Source of the DNA: an uncultured Clostridia bacterium | GTDB taxonomy: Bacteria; Bacillota; Clostridia; UMGS1810 | Reading direction: 5' to 3' | Assembly: GCA_934500705.1 (NCBI GenBank) | Contig: CAKSTI010000002.1 | Coordinates: 62,001-126,000, forward strand | DNA length: 64,000 bases | Part shown: positions 15,516 to 24,502 of the stretch, piece after piece | Numbering within the stretch: the first letter of the stretch is position 1 | Layout: every line of letters begins with the position of its first letter | Translations under genes and position numbers: made by a program | Notes under the pieces: model-generated | Database searches by the model: none | The model's input: only the letters and a program-made list of their open reading frames with translations | Told to the model about the DNA's origin: nothing

Positions 15516-16814
15516 ATGAAACAATTCATTGAGATTGTGGACGTTTTTGCAAGGGAGATAATAGACTCCCGCGGCAACCCGACAGTTGAGGCGGAAGTCA
15601 TCGCCGAGGGCGGATATGTGGGCAGAGCGGCAGTTCCGTCCGGTGCGTCAACGGGGATGTATGAGGCGGTGGAACTGCGTGACGGCGGCGAACACTTCGG
15701 CGGACTCGGAGTGCAAAAGGCGGTTGACAACGTAAATAATATAATTGCCGATAAAATTGTGGGAATGAACGTTCTCGATCAGATTTTAATAGACAGCGTT
15801 CTTTGCACTCTCGACGGCACGCCGAACAAGTCAAAACTCGGCGCAAACGCAATACTCGGCGTATCGCTTGCGTGCGCAAAGGCGGCGGCAAAGGCTCTCG
15901 GAGTGGGACTTTACCAGTATATCGGCGGCTCGTTTGCGCATACGCTGCCCGTCCCGATGATGAATATATTAAACGGCGGAGCGCACGCCGGGAACAACAT
16001 CGACATTCAGGAATTTATGATTATGCCCATAGGCGCACCCGATTTTAAAGAGGCGCTTATGCGCTGTACCGAGGTTTTTCATTGCCTCAAAAAAATTCTT
16101 AAACAAAGAGGTCTGGCAACCGCAGTGGGCGACGAGGGCGGATTTGCGCCGTCGCTTGACAAGGATGAGGACGCCTTGGAGGTAATCTGCGAAGCGATAC
16201 GGGCGGCGGGCTACGACACGGACTTTGATTTTAAAATTGCCATAGACGCCGCCGCATCGGAGTGGGCGACGGACGACGGCTATCTCCTGCCGAAATCCGG
16301 CATAAAAATGAGCGCAGACGAGCTTATTAATTACTGGAAAAACATCTGTGACAAATACCCTGTAATTTCCATTGAGGACGGCGTGGGCGAGAACGACTGG
16401 TCTGCGTGGGAAAGACTTACAAAGGAGCTCGGTGACAGAGTCCAGCTCGTCGGCGACGACCTCTTTGTAACCAATGCGCAGAGGCTCGAAACGGGTATTG
16501 CACGCCACAGCGCAAACTCAATACTCATAAAGGTTAATCAGATAGGCACTCTGTCGGAAACTATGCAGGCAATCCAAAAAGCAAACCGCAGCGGCTACAC
16601 CGCCGTAATATCGCACCGCAGCGGCGAAACCGAGGACGCAACCATTGCCGACATTGCGGTTGCGGTAAATGCCGGGCAGATAAAGACGGGCGCACCCTCA
16701 CGCAGTGACAGAACGGCAAAGTACAATCAGCTTTTGCGCATTGCCGAGGAACTGTCCGATGCGGCGGACTATCCGGGGAGCAAGGCATTTTTTAATCTGA
16801 ATATTGACATTTGA
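15516..16814 (+). CDS. eno: Enolase
   Basis: Enolase interconverts 2-phosphoglycerate and phosphoenolpyruvate in glycolysis. The 432 residues are full length. Visible motifs are SRGNPTVEAEV (N-terminal loop), GAHAGNNIDIQEFM, VGDEGGFAPS, IEDGVGENDW (metal ligand), KVNQIGTLSE (catalytic lysine) and SHRSGETEDATIADIAV. GGAGGG lies 8 bases before the ATG, directly after the dtd terminator. Confidence 0.98.
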   Translation: MKQFIEIVDVFAREIIDSRGNPTVEAEVIAEGGYVGRAAVPSGASTGMYEAVELRDGGEHFGGLGVQKAVDNVNNIIADKIVGMNVLDQILIDSVLCTLDGTPNKSKLGANAILGVSLACAKAAAKALGVGLYQYIGGSFAHTLPVPMMNILNGGAHAGNNIDIQEFMIMPIGAPDFKEALMRCTEVFHCLKKILKQRGLATAVGDEGGFAPSLDKDEDALEVICEAIRAAGYDTDFDFKIAIDAAASEWATDDGYLLPKSGIKMSADELINYWKNICDKYPVISIEDGVGENDWSAWERLTKELGDRVQLVGDDLFVTNAQRLETGIARHSANSILIKVNQIGTLSETMQAIQKANRSGYTAVISHRSGETEDATIADIAVAVNAGQIKTGAPSRSDRTAKYNQLLRIAEELSDAADYPGSKAFFNLNIDI

Positions 16815-16863
16815 CATTTTTTGTGATAGGATAGTTTCACTGATGAAAAAAGGTGGTTTTACA

Positions 16864-17715
16864 ATGAGATCTGTTTTTATGAGATACCCCGGCGGCAAGC
16901 CGAAGGCGCTTACTTTCAGCTACGACGACGGTAATATGCACGACAGGCGGCTTGCCGGAATTTTTGACAAATACGGTATGAAGGCAACATTTAACTTCTG
17001 CGGAAAAGGTGTGAGCCATAATTATACCGCAGAGGAGATAAAAGAGATTTTTCTCTCAAAGGGTCACGAAATTGCCGTTCACGGTGAAAACCACAGGGCA
17101 AACGGCAATATGCGCCCCATTGAGGGAATACGTGACGTGCTCAACTGCCGTTTGGAGCTCGAAGCAAAGTGCGGACGCATTATCCGTGGTATGGCGTACC
17201 CCGACACCGGCATAACCCTTATGGGCAACGCCGACGGTTACAGTCAGATAAAGCAGTATTTAACCGAACTTGACATTGCGTATGCAAGGACTCTCGGCGG
17301 TGACAACAACAGCTTTTTACTGCCGGAAGATTTCCACGCCTGGGTGCCGACCGCACATCACAAAAATCCGAAGATTATGGAATACATCAATGAATTTTTA
17401 AATATTGATACTTCCACAAAAACTTACCACGCACGCCGTGTTCCCCGTCTTTTCTACATTTGGGGGCACAGCTATGAGTTCAGCAACGACGACAACTGGT
17501 GTCTTGCAGAGCAGATTTGCGAAAAATTTGCGGACAATGACGAAATCTGGTATGCGACAAATATTGAAATTTATGACTATGTAAAGGCGTACAAGAGCCT
17601 TGTATACAGCGCCGACGGGCATATGGTCTATAATCCGACGCTGTATACAATCTACATAGACGCCGACGGCGTACCATATGAGATTAAGTCCGGCGAAACA
17701 ATAACAATAAAATAG
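16864..17715 (+). CDS. Polysaccharide deacetylase family protein
   Basis: A NodB-homology carbohydrate esterase that would remove acetyl groups from a sugar polymer or small glycan. I choose ATG 16864 (MRSVFMRYPGGKPKAL), which has AAAGGTGG upstream; this gives 283 residues. Motif 1 is TFSYDDGNMHDRR with the catalytic and metal Asp pair, and motif 2 is HEIAVHGENHR with the metal histidines. There is no signal peptide or membrane helix, so a cytosolic or atypical substrate is likely. RLFYIWGHSYEF is a further conserved block. It follows eno closely but is probably independent. Confidence 0.88.
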   Translation: MRSVFMRYPGGKPKALTFSYDDGNMHDRRLAGIFDKYGMKATFNFCGKGVSHNYTAEEIKEIFLSKGHEIAVHGENHRANGNMRPIEGIRDVLNCRLELEAKCGRIIRGMAYPDTGITLMGNADGYSQIKQYLTELDIAYARTLGGDNNSFLLPEDFHAWVPTAHHKNPKIMEYINEFLNIDTSTKTYHARRVPRLFYIWGHSYEFSNDDNWCLAEQICEKFADNDEIWYATNIEIYDYVKAYKSLVYSADGHMVYNPTLYTIYIDADGVPYEIKSGETITIK

Positions 17716-17740
17716 TTTAAACATCAAAGGGGCAATGGAT

Positions 17741-18538
17741 ATGTTAATAGATTTTCACACACACGCATTTCCGCAGGCAATAGCGACCTGTGCCATAAGC
17801 AAGCTGTCGCACGCATCGGGCGGACTTGACCCGCAGACCGACGGAACTCTCCCGTCGCTTAAAGCGGAGATGGCAAAAGACGGTGTGGACATATCCGTCG
17901 TCCTCTCGATAGCCACAAACGCAAAACAGCAGACAAACGTAAACAACTTTGCCGCAGAGATAAACGGAAACGAGGGCATTTTTGCCTTCGGCTCCGTTCA
18001 TCCCGATGCCGAAAATGCGCTCGACGAGCTTGACAGAATTAAGTCGCTCGGCCTTAAAGGCGTTAAATTTCACCCGGATTACCAGGGCTTTTTTGCCGAT
18101 GACGAAAAGATGAAACCGATATACAAAAAAATCTCGTCGCTCGGGCTCATCACCGTCTTCCACGCAGGCTACGACTACGGGTTTTCCGAGCCGTTCGGCT
18201 GTATGCCGGACAATATGGCAAAGGCTCTGCGCTGGTTTGACTCCCCCGTCATTGCGGCTCACTGGGGCGGAGTTGGCTGCGGAAGCGAGGTTATCAAAAA
18301 GCTGTGCGGTCTTGACCTTTGGTTTGACCTCTCATTCGGCTACGGCACGATGCCAAAGAGCTTTGCCGAAAAAATTGTGGAAAAGCACACCCCCGACCGC
18401 CTGATGTTCGGCTCGGATATGCCCTGGCACCGCCCGTCGTGGGAGAGATTGCTCATAAATTCGCTCGACCTGTCGGAGGGCGACCGTGACAAGATATATT
18501 ATAAAAATGCCGAAAAACTTTTGGGATTGGAGGGGTAA
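17741..18538 (+). CDS. Amidohydrolase family 2 protein (TIM barrel)
   Basis: A metal-dependent hydrolase or decarboxylase of the PF04909 type. ATG 17741 has AAAGGGG 8 bases upstream, so I prefer it over ATG 17735. The 265 residues begin MLIDFHTHAFPQAI with the HxH metal motif. Later motifs are GLKGVKFHPDYQGF, TVFHAGYDYG, VIAAHWGG and the terminal metal aspartate in LMFGSDMPWHRPSW. No membrane segment is seen. The substrate cannot be read from the sequence. It is tightly followed by a DUF4250 gene. Confidence 0.87.
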   Translation: MLIDFHTHAFPQAIATCAISKLSHASGGLDPQTDGTLPSLKAEMAKDGVDISVVLSIATNAKQQTNVNNFAAEINGNEGIFAFGSVHPDAENALDELDRIKSLGLKGVKFHPDYQGFFADDEKMKPIYKKISSLGLITVFHAGYDYGFSEPFGCMPDNMAKALRWFDSPVIAAHWGGVGCGSEVIKKLCGLDLWFDLSFGYGTMPKSFAEKIVEKHTPDRLMFGSDMPWHRPSWERLLINSLDLSEGDRDKIYYKNAEKLLGLEG

Positions 18539-18541
18539 AAG

Positions 18542-18715
18542 ATGTTGCCGAGCGACCCCGTAATACTTCTTGGCGTTGTAAACACAAAACTCCGTGATTT
18601 CTACCCCACACTCGACGCCCTGTGCGAGGATTTGGGCGAGGATAAGGATAAGATATGCCAAAAATTAAAAATGATTGACTACGTTTATGACGAAAAACTC
18701 AATAAATTCGTATGA
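18542..18715 (+). CDS. DUF4250 small protein
   Basis: A 57-residue gene. The protein begins MLPSDPVILLGVVNTKLRDF and continues with YPTLDALCEDLGED and IDYVYDEKLNKFV, the DUF4250 pattern common in Clostridia. The function is unknown. It starts three bases after the amidohydrolase stop. Confidence 0.9.
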   Translation: MLPSDPVILLGVVNTKLRDFYPTLDALCEDLGEDKDKICQKLKMIDYVYDEKLNKFV

Positions 18716-18813
18716 TTTTTGTGCAAATGTGACAGGAAATGTCTTCAAACATAATTTTTTGCGAGAAAATGCGCAAAATGTGAATAAATTACGAATTTTT
18801 AATTAATTCCCTC

Positions 18814-18842
18814 TTGACAAAGATAATAAATAGTGGTATTAT
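18814..18842 (+). promoter_or_regulatory. Sigma-A promoter of the polysaccharide locus
   Basis: TTGACA and TATTAT are spaced 17 bases apart. The gap 18716-18813 before it is AT-rich with nothing recognisable. Confidence 0.85.
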
Positions 18843-19160
18843 CGATTTCGACATCAAAATTTGACAACTAATTTGCGGTGTAATGTTACCTTTGTACATT
18901 TTTAGGCAACATCAGATACACGGCGTGTATCAGTAGGAAAAAAAGGAACCTTAGCACTTTGTCGCTGACGGGAATAGATTGTATTCTCACAAAAGATATG
19001 CTTATAAAAATACATAAGCATTGATTAAATGGTGCTTGCGCAGACGATGGGCTCTTTTTTGGGTATTATTTTACTCGAAGAAAGGGTTTTTTATTACCCT
19101 GAATACGTTTTTTATGCCGCAAGGTGTTCAGATTATATAAAATCAAAGGAGTTGCGGCAG
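18843..19160 (+). promoter_or_regulatory. Long untranslated leader of the polysaccharide locus
   Basis: About 310 bases separate the promoter from the best start of the first glycosyltransferase. The stretch contains a perfect short hairpin, GATACAC/GTGTATC (18915-18931), and AGGGT/ACCCT around a T-rich loop near 19082-19100. The apparent coding frame in 19029-19160 is not protein-like. Long leaders in capsule loci are often sites of antitermination control, but no factor is coded here. Confidence 0.5.
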
Positions 19161-20327
19161 TTGAAAAGGGTTCTCATTCTCGCAAACCATTTTATTACCC
19201 TGTATGCGTTCCGCAGAGAAATAATTCAAAAACTAATAAAAATCGGTTATGAAGTGTATATTTCACTACCACGGTCAAGCAAAAATATTTATTTTGAAAA
19301 ACTTGGCTGCAAGGTCATTCCCACCAAAATTGCAAGGCGAAGTATTAACCCCGTCGGTGATGTCAAACTTATTCTTTTTTACAGGAAATTATTTTTAAGT
19401 ATTAAACCCGATGTTATTCTCTCTTATACAATCAAGCCTAATATATACGGCTCAATCGTAAGTAATTCTCTTAATATTACTCAGATATGCAATATAACGG
19501 GCACGGGCGGCTTGTTTTTAAAAAAGAGTTTTTTGAGTGCGCTGTGTACGGTGCTTTACAGACATTCCGTAAGAAACTGCAAAAAGGTCTTTTTTCAGAA
19601 CAAAGATGACTTTGAATTTTTTGCCAAAAACCGTATGATTACAGACAACGGCGAGGTAATTCCGGGTTCGGGGTGCAACGTTGAGCGGTTCGCCCTCTCC
19701 CATATGCCGAACGGCAGAAATGTTAATTTTATCTTTGCCGGCAGAATTATGAAAAACAAAGGTATTGAGGAATATCTGCAATGTGCGGAGCGGATTAAGA
19801 AAAAGCACCCCGATATAAACTTTTATATAGCCGGTTGGTTTGAGGAGAAAAAGTACAAAGGCATCGTTGAGGATTATCAAAGACGTGGAATTGTTAAGTA
19901 CTGCGGATTTACAGAAGACATAAGGGAGCTTATGGGGCGGTGTCACTGTGCGGTATTGCCCTCGCACGGCGGCGAGGGAGTGCCGAACGTGCTTTTGGAA
20001 GCGGCTGCAATGGGCAGAATTTGTGTTTCGTCCGATATAAGCGGAGCAAGAGATGCCGTTGTTGGCGGTGAGAACGGATTTCTCTTTGAAGTCGGAAATG
20101 CGGACAGCCTGGCAGAAGCGGTTGAAAAAGTTATTTTGCTCACAGATGCCCAAAGGGACGAGATGGGGCGCAACGGCAGAGAAAAGGTCGAAAAGCTGTT
20201 TGACAGACGGATTGTGATTAACAAATATTTAGACGAGGTAAAGGACAGTGAACAGATTTGCAAGAGCGGCGGCGGTGCTGCCGACAGGAGCGGTCAAAGT
20301 TTTGCGGACAAAGCTATTTCATTTTGA
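19161..20327 (+). CDS. Glycosyltransferase family 4 protein
   Basis: A cytosolic GT-B retaining glycosyltransferase, first gene of the polysaccharide locus. I choose TTG 19161 (read as LKRVLILANHFITLYAF) because AAAGGAG lies 9 bases upstream and this is the usual N-terminus of the subfamily; it gives 388 residues. The GT4 signature region is VNFIFAGRIMKNKGIEEYL, and the donor-binding E-x7-E is in EGVPNVLLEAAAMGR. The first 500 bases are more AT-rich than downstream genes, a possible transfer sign. The last 80 bases overlap the next start. Confidence 0.88.
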   Translation: MKRVLILANHFITLYAFRREIIQKLIKIGYEVYISLPRSSKNIYFEKLGCKVIPTKIARRSINPVGDVKLILFYRKLFLSIKPDVILSYTIKPNIYGSIVSNSLNITQICNITGTGGLFLKKSFLSALCTVLYRHSVRNCKKVFFQNKDDFEFFAKNRMITDNGEVIPGSGCNVERFALSHMPNGRNVNFIFAGRIMKNKGIEEYLQCAERIKKKHPDINFYIAGWFEEKKYKGIVEDYQRRGIVKYCGFTEDIRELMGRCHCAVLPSHGGEGVPNVLLEAAAMGRICVSSDISGARDAVVGGENGFLFEVGNADSLAEAVEKVILLTDAQRDEMGRNGREKVEKLFDRRIVINKYLDEVKDSEQICKSGGGAADRSGQSFADKAISF

Positions 20328-20559
20328 TGCCTTTCGTATGGCATTGCCTTTTATGGTGTCGCCGTTTTCGGAAATTACCGCCGATAAGGGCGCAAGATTT
20401 AAAGCCGGCAAAAACTTTAAAATGCGTGACGGGGCAAAAATCCGTGTGCGCAGAAATGCCGAAATCGTAATCGGCGCAGGGTGCGTATTTCAGGGCGAGT
20501 ATGGCGATAACCTGATAATCTCACGCAGAACGGACGGTAACTCAGTATGCAAAATCTAA
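20248..20559 (+). pseudogene. Truncated left-handed beta-helix acyltransferase
   Basis: GTG 20248 begins a 103-residue frame. Residues 32-80 match the N-terminal half of CapG/WbbJ-type acetyltransferases (FSEITADKGARFKAGKNF, KMRDGAKIRVRRNAEIVIG), which normally continue with many more hexapeptide turns and the catalytic His. Here the frame ends after about three turns with the unrelated tail GEYGDNLIISRRTDGNSV, and the next glycosyltransferase begins 13 bases before the stop. It probably lost its catalytic half by deletion. It could still be a short expressed protein, since both overlaps with neighbours are clean. Confidence 0.65.
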
Positions 20560-21731
20560 GTGTGCTCGTTGCAACCGATGTGCGCCTTGCGGTGCGATGC
20601 GGCAGAATTTTTGCAAAGGTTAAACACGCAACAATTCTTGAGAGATATTTTAAGGCGTTCGGACAGTTAATTGTTTTTTCAAGAACACAAGATTATGACG
20701 GAACAGAAAAGAATTACGTTGAAATAACCCATATGATAAAATACTTAATTTCCGCCGCAAATCTTGAAAGCATATTCCTCGGACGGTACAACGCTGCGGT
20801 TTCGGGAGCGCTTGCCGAGTGCGGACTCGTCATTGCACGGTGTCCGTCTATTGCCGCATACAGGGCGGCGGACTGCGCAAGGAGCAGGGGAATACCCGTG
20901 TTTGCGGAGGTTATGGGCTGTGCGTGGGACGCATACGTAAACCACGGTGCGCTCGGCAAGATAATTGCGCCGTATATGTTTTTAAAAATGCGCAGTGTTT
21001 TGAGAAATGCCGACTATGCGCTCTATGTCACGAGTGCTTTTTTGCAGGGGCGTTACCCGTGCCCCAATGAGAGCGTGAGTGCCTCAAACGTTTTGCTCTC
21101 CGAGCCGGACAGCGGTGCACTTAAAAGGCGGATAGAAAAAATAAAGCGGACAGATTTTAGCGATATTACGCTTGTGACAGTCGGTGCGGCAGATGTCAGG
21201 CACAAGGGTCAGCAGTATGTAATAAAGGCTCTGCCTGTTTTGGAGCGTATGGGAATACGTGCAAAGTATAAAGTTGTGGGCGAGGGCAAAAACGGCTATT
21301 TAAAGTCGGTTGCAAAATTTTGCGGAGTGTCCGACCGTGTGGAGTTTTTGGGAACGCTTAACAAAGACGAGGTTTTTAAGGTGATAGACGATACCGACAT
21401 TTACATTCAGCCGAGCCTGCAAGAGGGACTGCCGCGGGCGGTCATCGAGGCGATGAGCCGTGGCGCACCCGTCCTCGGCACGGACACGGCAGGTATCCCC
21501 GAACTTGTAACGGCGGATAACCTGTTTAAAAGGAAAAACAGCCGTTCGGCTGCTGAAAGCATTGCAAGACTTTGCAGAGCGCCGACGGAGTATAAAATAG
21601 AATTGTCAAAAAATAATTTTGAAATTTCCAAAAAGTATTCACAAAAAATTCTTGACAGAAAACGCTGTGAATATTTTCAAAAGATATGTTTAAAATCAGG
21701 TGATTCAGATGCTCACGGATTTGAGTATTAA
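20547..21731 (+). CDS. Glycosyltransferase family 4 protein
   Basis: A 394-residue GT-B enzyme. The C-terminal nucleotide-sugar domain shows TLVTVGAADVRHKGQQYVIK, YKVVGEGKNGYLK and the E-x7-E motif in QEGLPRAVIEAMSRG. The N-terminal acceptor domain (MQNLSVLVATDVRLAVRCGR) lacks signal or membrane segments. It overlaps the truncated acyltransferase by 13 bases and DUF1919 by 23 bases. Donor and acceptor sugars cannot be assigned. Confidence 0.87.
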   Translation: MQNLSVLVATDVRLAVRCGRIFAKVKHATILERYFKAFGQLIVFSRTQDYDGTEKNYVEITHMIKYLISAANLESIFLGRYNAAVSGALAECGLVIARCPSIAAYRAADCARSRGIPVFAEVMGCAWDAYVNHGALGKIIAPYMFLKMRSVLRNADYALYVTSAFLQGRYPCPNESVSASNVLLSEPDSGALKRRIEKIKRTDFSDITLVTVGAADVRHKGQQYVIKALPVLERMGIRAKYKVVGEGKNGYLKSVAKFCGVSDRVEFLGTLNKDEVFKVIDDTDIYIQPSLQEGLPRAVIEAMSRGAPVLGTDTAGIPELVTADNLFKRKNSRSAAESIARLCRAPTEYKIELSKNNFEISKKYSQKILDRKRCEYFQKICLKSGDSDAHGFEY

Positions 21732-22389
21732 TCGGAACGACAGACCGACGTATGCACAAAGAGCGAAAGGAAAAATTTTACAGTATCTCTCTGCAAACGC
21801 CAGAGAGGAACTCAACAAAAAGTATCAGAGTGAAATCAAAGTAACAGACTTTACCATTATTTCATCACATTGCGCCGGCGGCACAATTTATCACGATATG
21901 GGTATTCCCTTCCTCACACCGACAGTCAATCTGGCGATTGACGGCGATGATTTTTGCACGTTCTGCGAAAATCTGGAATACTTTCTTTCCCTTGATCTTA
22001 AACCGTACCGCACAGACATTGTGGACTACCCCGTGGGGAGGCTTGGCGGCGATGTCGAAATTCGATTTATTCATTACAACAGCTTTGAAACCGCAAAGCA
22101 GGTGTGGGAAAGACGTAAGGAAAGAATAAACTTTAATAAAATTCTTATAATGTCAAGTGACCGTGACGGTATGGGAAAAGACAAGTGCCTCAAACGCTTT
22201 GACAAACTTCCGTATAAAAAGATTATGTATACGTCAAAGGTGTATCCCTACCCCTGGGCGGTGTACTGCCGAGAATTCAGTGACAGACAGCAAGTCGGCA
22301 TAATGACGGCGACAGCGGATTTGAGCGGCCGCCGTGTTTATGAAAAATACAGTAACATTCCGGAGTTGATTAATTCTCTTTATGAATAA
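21709..22389 (+). CDS. DUF1919 family exopolysaccharide protein
   Basis: The pattern FTIISSHCAGGTIYHDMGIP, TPTVNLAIDGDDFCTFCENL and YPVGRLGGDVEIRFIHYNS identifies DUF1919. This family is found almost only in capsule and exopolysaccharide loci, where it is presumed to modify or transfer a residue. ATG 21709 gives 226 residues; a GTG three codons earlier is possible. No membrane segment is seen. The stop overlaps the next start by eight bases. Confidence 0.85.
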   Translation: MLTDLSINRNDRPTYAQRAKGKILQYLSANAREELNKKYQSEIKVTDFTIISSHCAGGTIYHDMGIPFLTPTVNLAIDGDDFCTFCENLEYFLSLDLKPYRTDIVDYPVGRLGGDVEIRFIHYNSFETAKQVWERRKERINFNKILIMSSDRDGMGKDKCLKRFDKLPYKKIMYTSKVYPYPWAVYCREFSDRQQVGIMTATADLSGRRVYEKYSNIPELINSLYE

Positions 22390-24502
22390 ACTTCTGATTT
22401 ATTCCGCCTGGCTCAGGCGTGGCGGCGCAGAGCGTGTCACCGTTCGCCTGGCGGAGTATATGGTATCTCACGGCATACCGTGCGACATTGTCACATCGCA
22501 CAAGTCCTCTGACGAGTACGAACTGCCGTGCGGAGTCGGCAGAATTTGCCTTAAACATCTTAATATATTCAGTCTGCGCAAGGTAATTGCCGGGAGCGGT
22601 GCGGACACCGTCCTCGTTATGGGCGTTCCCAACTGCCTGTATGTAATTCCTGCGTGTATGGGTCTTAATGTCCGTGTTGCGGTGTCGGAGAGAAACGACC
22701 CCTCACACTGCGCCGCAAGACCGATTGTGCGTGTGCTTTCACGCTCTTTGATGCGCTTTGCGGACGCCTTTGTCTTTCAGACGCAAAGCGCCAAAGACTA
22801 TTACGCCAAAATTCTCAGCGGCAGGGGCGAGGTAATCGCAAACCCCGTTTTTGCAGACGAAACCGCAGGCAAAAGGGCGCACAGGATAGTCAGCGTCGGC
22901 AGACTGGTTGCGCAGAAAAATCATAAAATGCTTATATCGGCCTTTGAAAAGGTATTGGAAAAGCACGGTGATTTTATTCTTGATATTTACGGTGACGGAT
23001 CTTTGCGGAGCGAACTCGAAAGGCTGATTGCAAGTAAACACCTTGTCGGACGTGTTCGCCTTTGCGGCAACGTCAGAGATGTTCACAGTAAAATCAAGGA
23101 CAGCACCGCATTTGTAATGACGTCGGACTTTGAAGGTATGCCAAACGCCCTTGCCGAGGCAATGTCTATGGGGCTTGCGTGCATATCCACCGATTGCCCT
23201 TGCGGCGGTGCGGCGCAGCTTATAGAAAACGGCAAAAACGGTATACTTGTGCCCGTCGGCGATGCAGACGCAGCCGCAAATGCAATGCTTAAAGTTATAG
23301 AGGACGCAGACTGCGCCAAACGGCTCGGCAAAAATGCGGCAAAGATAAAGGATAAATTGAACCCCGAAACCGTCGGAAGAAAATGGCTTGAATATTTAGG
23401 CAATGCGGGTTTGAGCCCCAAATGCCTAAACAAGACAAAGGTAATCGAGCTTATAACCTCTATGGACTGCGGAGGAGCGCAGACCGTTGTGAGGGACTGG
23501 GCACGCTTTCTTGATAAAAGCAAGTTTGATGTCACCGTGGTAACTACGTCGGCAAGTACGGGTTCTCATAACGAAAAGGTACTTAAAGAAAGCGGCGTCA
23601 GAACATATTACACAGGCTCTCTATTGCCGAAACCGCTTGTAAAAATGCTCAGGCGCAGACTGGTCGGAGCAATAATCAAACGGGAAAAACCCGATATAAT
23701 TCATTGCCATCTCGGTGCGGTAAGATTTTTAAAATTTGATTTGCCGTGCCCGGTTGTATATACAATTCACAGCGATGTCGGCAGATTTTTCGAGGGTAAA
23801 AACGGAAAGTGCGTGGATAAATTGGTGCGCTCAGGTAAAATTCACCTAACCGCACTGCACAAAAAGATGGCGTCCGAGCTTAAAGCACGCTACGGCGGCG
23901 ATTATCCCGTGTTTGAAAATTCTGCGGACAAAACAGCTTTTGCAACGGACAGGCGCAGTGTGCGCCGTGCTTTGGGTATAGACGCCGACGCCTTTGTCGT
24001 GGGTCACGTGGGGAGATTTGTTCCCGTTAAAAACCACGCCTTTTTGATAGAAATATTTTCGCAGGTTTTAAAGATAAAGCCTGACTCATACCTCTTGCTT
24101 GTCGGCGGCGGAGAGCTTTTAAACGGCATAAAGAGCCTTGCCGAGCGCAGAGGAATTGCGGATAGGGTGATTTTTACCGGTGAGCGCAGCGATGTTCCCT
24201 CACTTCTCGATGCAATGGACGTTTTCTGTATGCCGTCGCTCAGCGAGGGCGCACCGCTTGCGCTGGCTGAGGCAAGGGCGGCAGGACTTGGGTGCGTTGT
24301 CTCCGACTCCGTTTTTGAAAATGCGCCAAAGGGCGGAATTTGCGGTATCTCAACAGACGAGGACTCCGCTGTGTGGGCGAGAGCGGTTTGCGGCTGCAAG
24401 GGGAGCGCATCGGACGCTCCCGACATCAGAGAAACCGTGAAAAAACTTGAAATTTACTACGAGGAAGTAACACATTATGGCAAGATTGACAGTTGGCAGT
24501 AA
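22382..24502 (+). CDS. Tandem fusion of two family 4 glycosyltransferases
   Basis: The 706 residues hold two complete GT-B units. Unit 1 (about 1-345) starts MNKLLIYSAWLRRGGAERV and has VSVGRLVAQKNHKMLISAFE and EGMPNALAEAMSMG. Unit 2 (about 353-706) restarts with VIELITSMDCGGAQTVV and has GHVGRFVPVKNHAFLIEIF and EGAPLALAEARAAG. Each has its own glycine-rich N-terminal loop and E-x7-E donor motif, so it may add two consecutive sugars. The junction (KCLNKTK) shows no stop or frameshift. The end overlaps the polymerase gene by 26 bases. Confidence 0.9.
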   Translation: MNKLLIYSAWLRRGGAERVTVRLAEYMVSHGIPCDIVTSHKSSDEYELPCGVGRICLKHLNIFSLRKVIAGSGADTVLVMGVPNCLYVIPACMGLNVRVAVSERNDPSHCAARPIVRVLSRSLMRFADAFVFQTQSAKDYYAKILSGRGEVIANPVFADETAGKRAHRIVSVGRLVAQKNHKMLISAFEKVLEKHGDFILDIYGDGSLRSELERLIASKHLVGRVRLCGNVRDVHSKIKDSTAFVMTSDFEGMPNALAEAMSMGLACISTDCPCGGAAQLIENGKNGILVPVGDADAAANAMLKVIEDADCAKRLGKNAAKIKDKLNPETVGRKWLEYLGNAGLSPKCLNKTKVIELITSMDCGGAQTVVRDWARFLDKSKFDVTVVTTSASTGSHNEKVLKESGVRTYYTGSLLPKPLVKMLRRRLVGAIIKREKPDIIHCHLGAVRFLKFDLPCPVVYTIHSDVGRFFEGKNGKCVDKLVRSGKIHLTALHKKMASELKARYGGDYPVFENSADKTAFATDRRSVRRALGIDADAFVVGHVGRFVPVKNHAFLIEIFSQVLKIKPDSYLLLVGGGELLNGIKSLAERRGIADRVIFTGERSDVPSLLDAMDVFCMPSLSEGAPLALAEARAAGLGCVVSDSVFENAPKGGICGISTDEDSAVWARAVCGCKGSASDAPDIRETVKKLEIYYEEVTHYGKIDSWQ

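Noticed and set aside
19029..19160. N-terminal extension of the first glycosyltransferase
   Set aside because: The 44 extra residues do not match the family, and a good ribosome site lies before TTG 19161.
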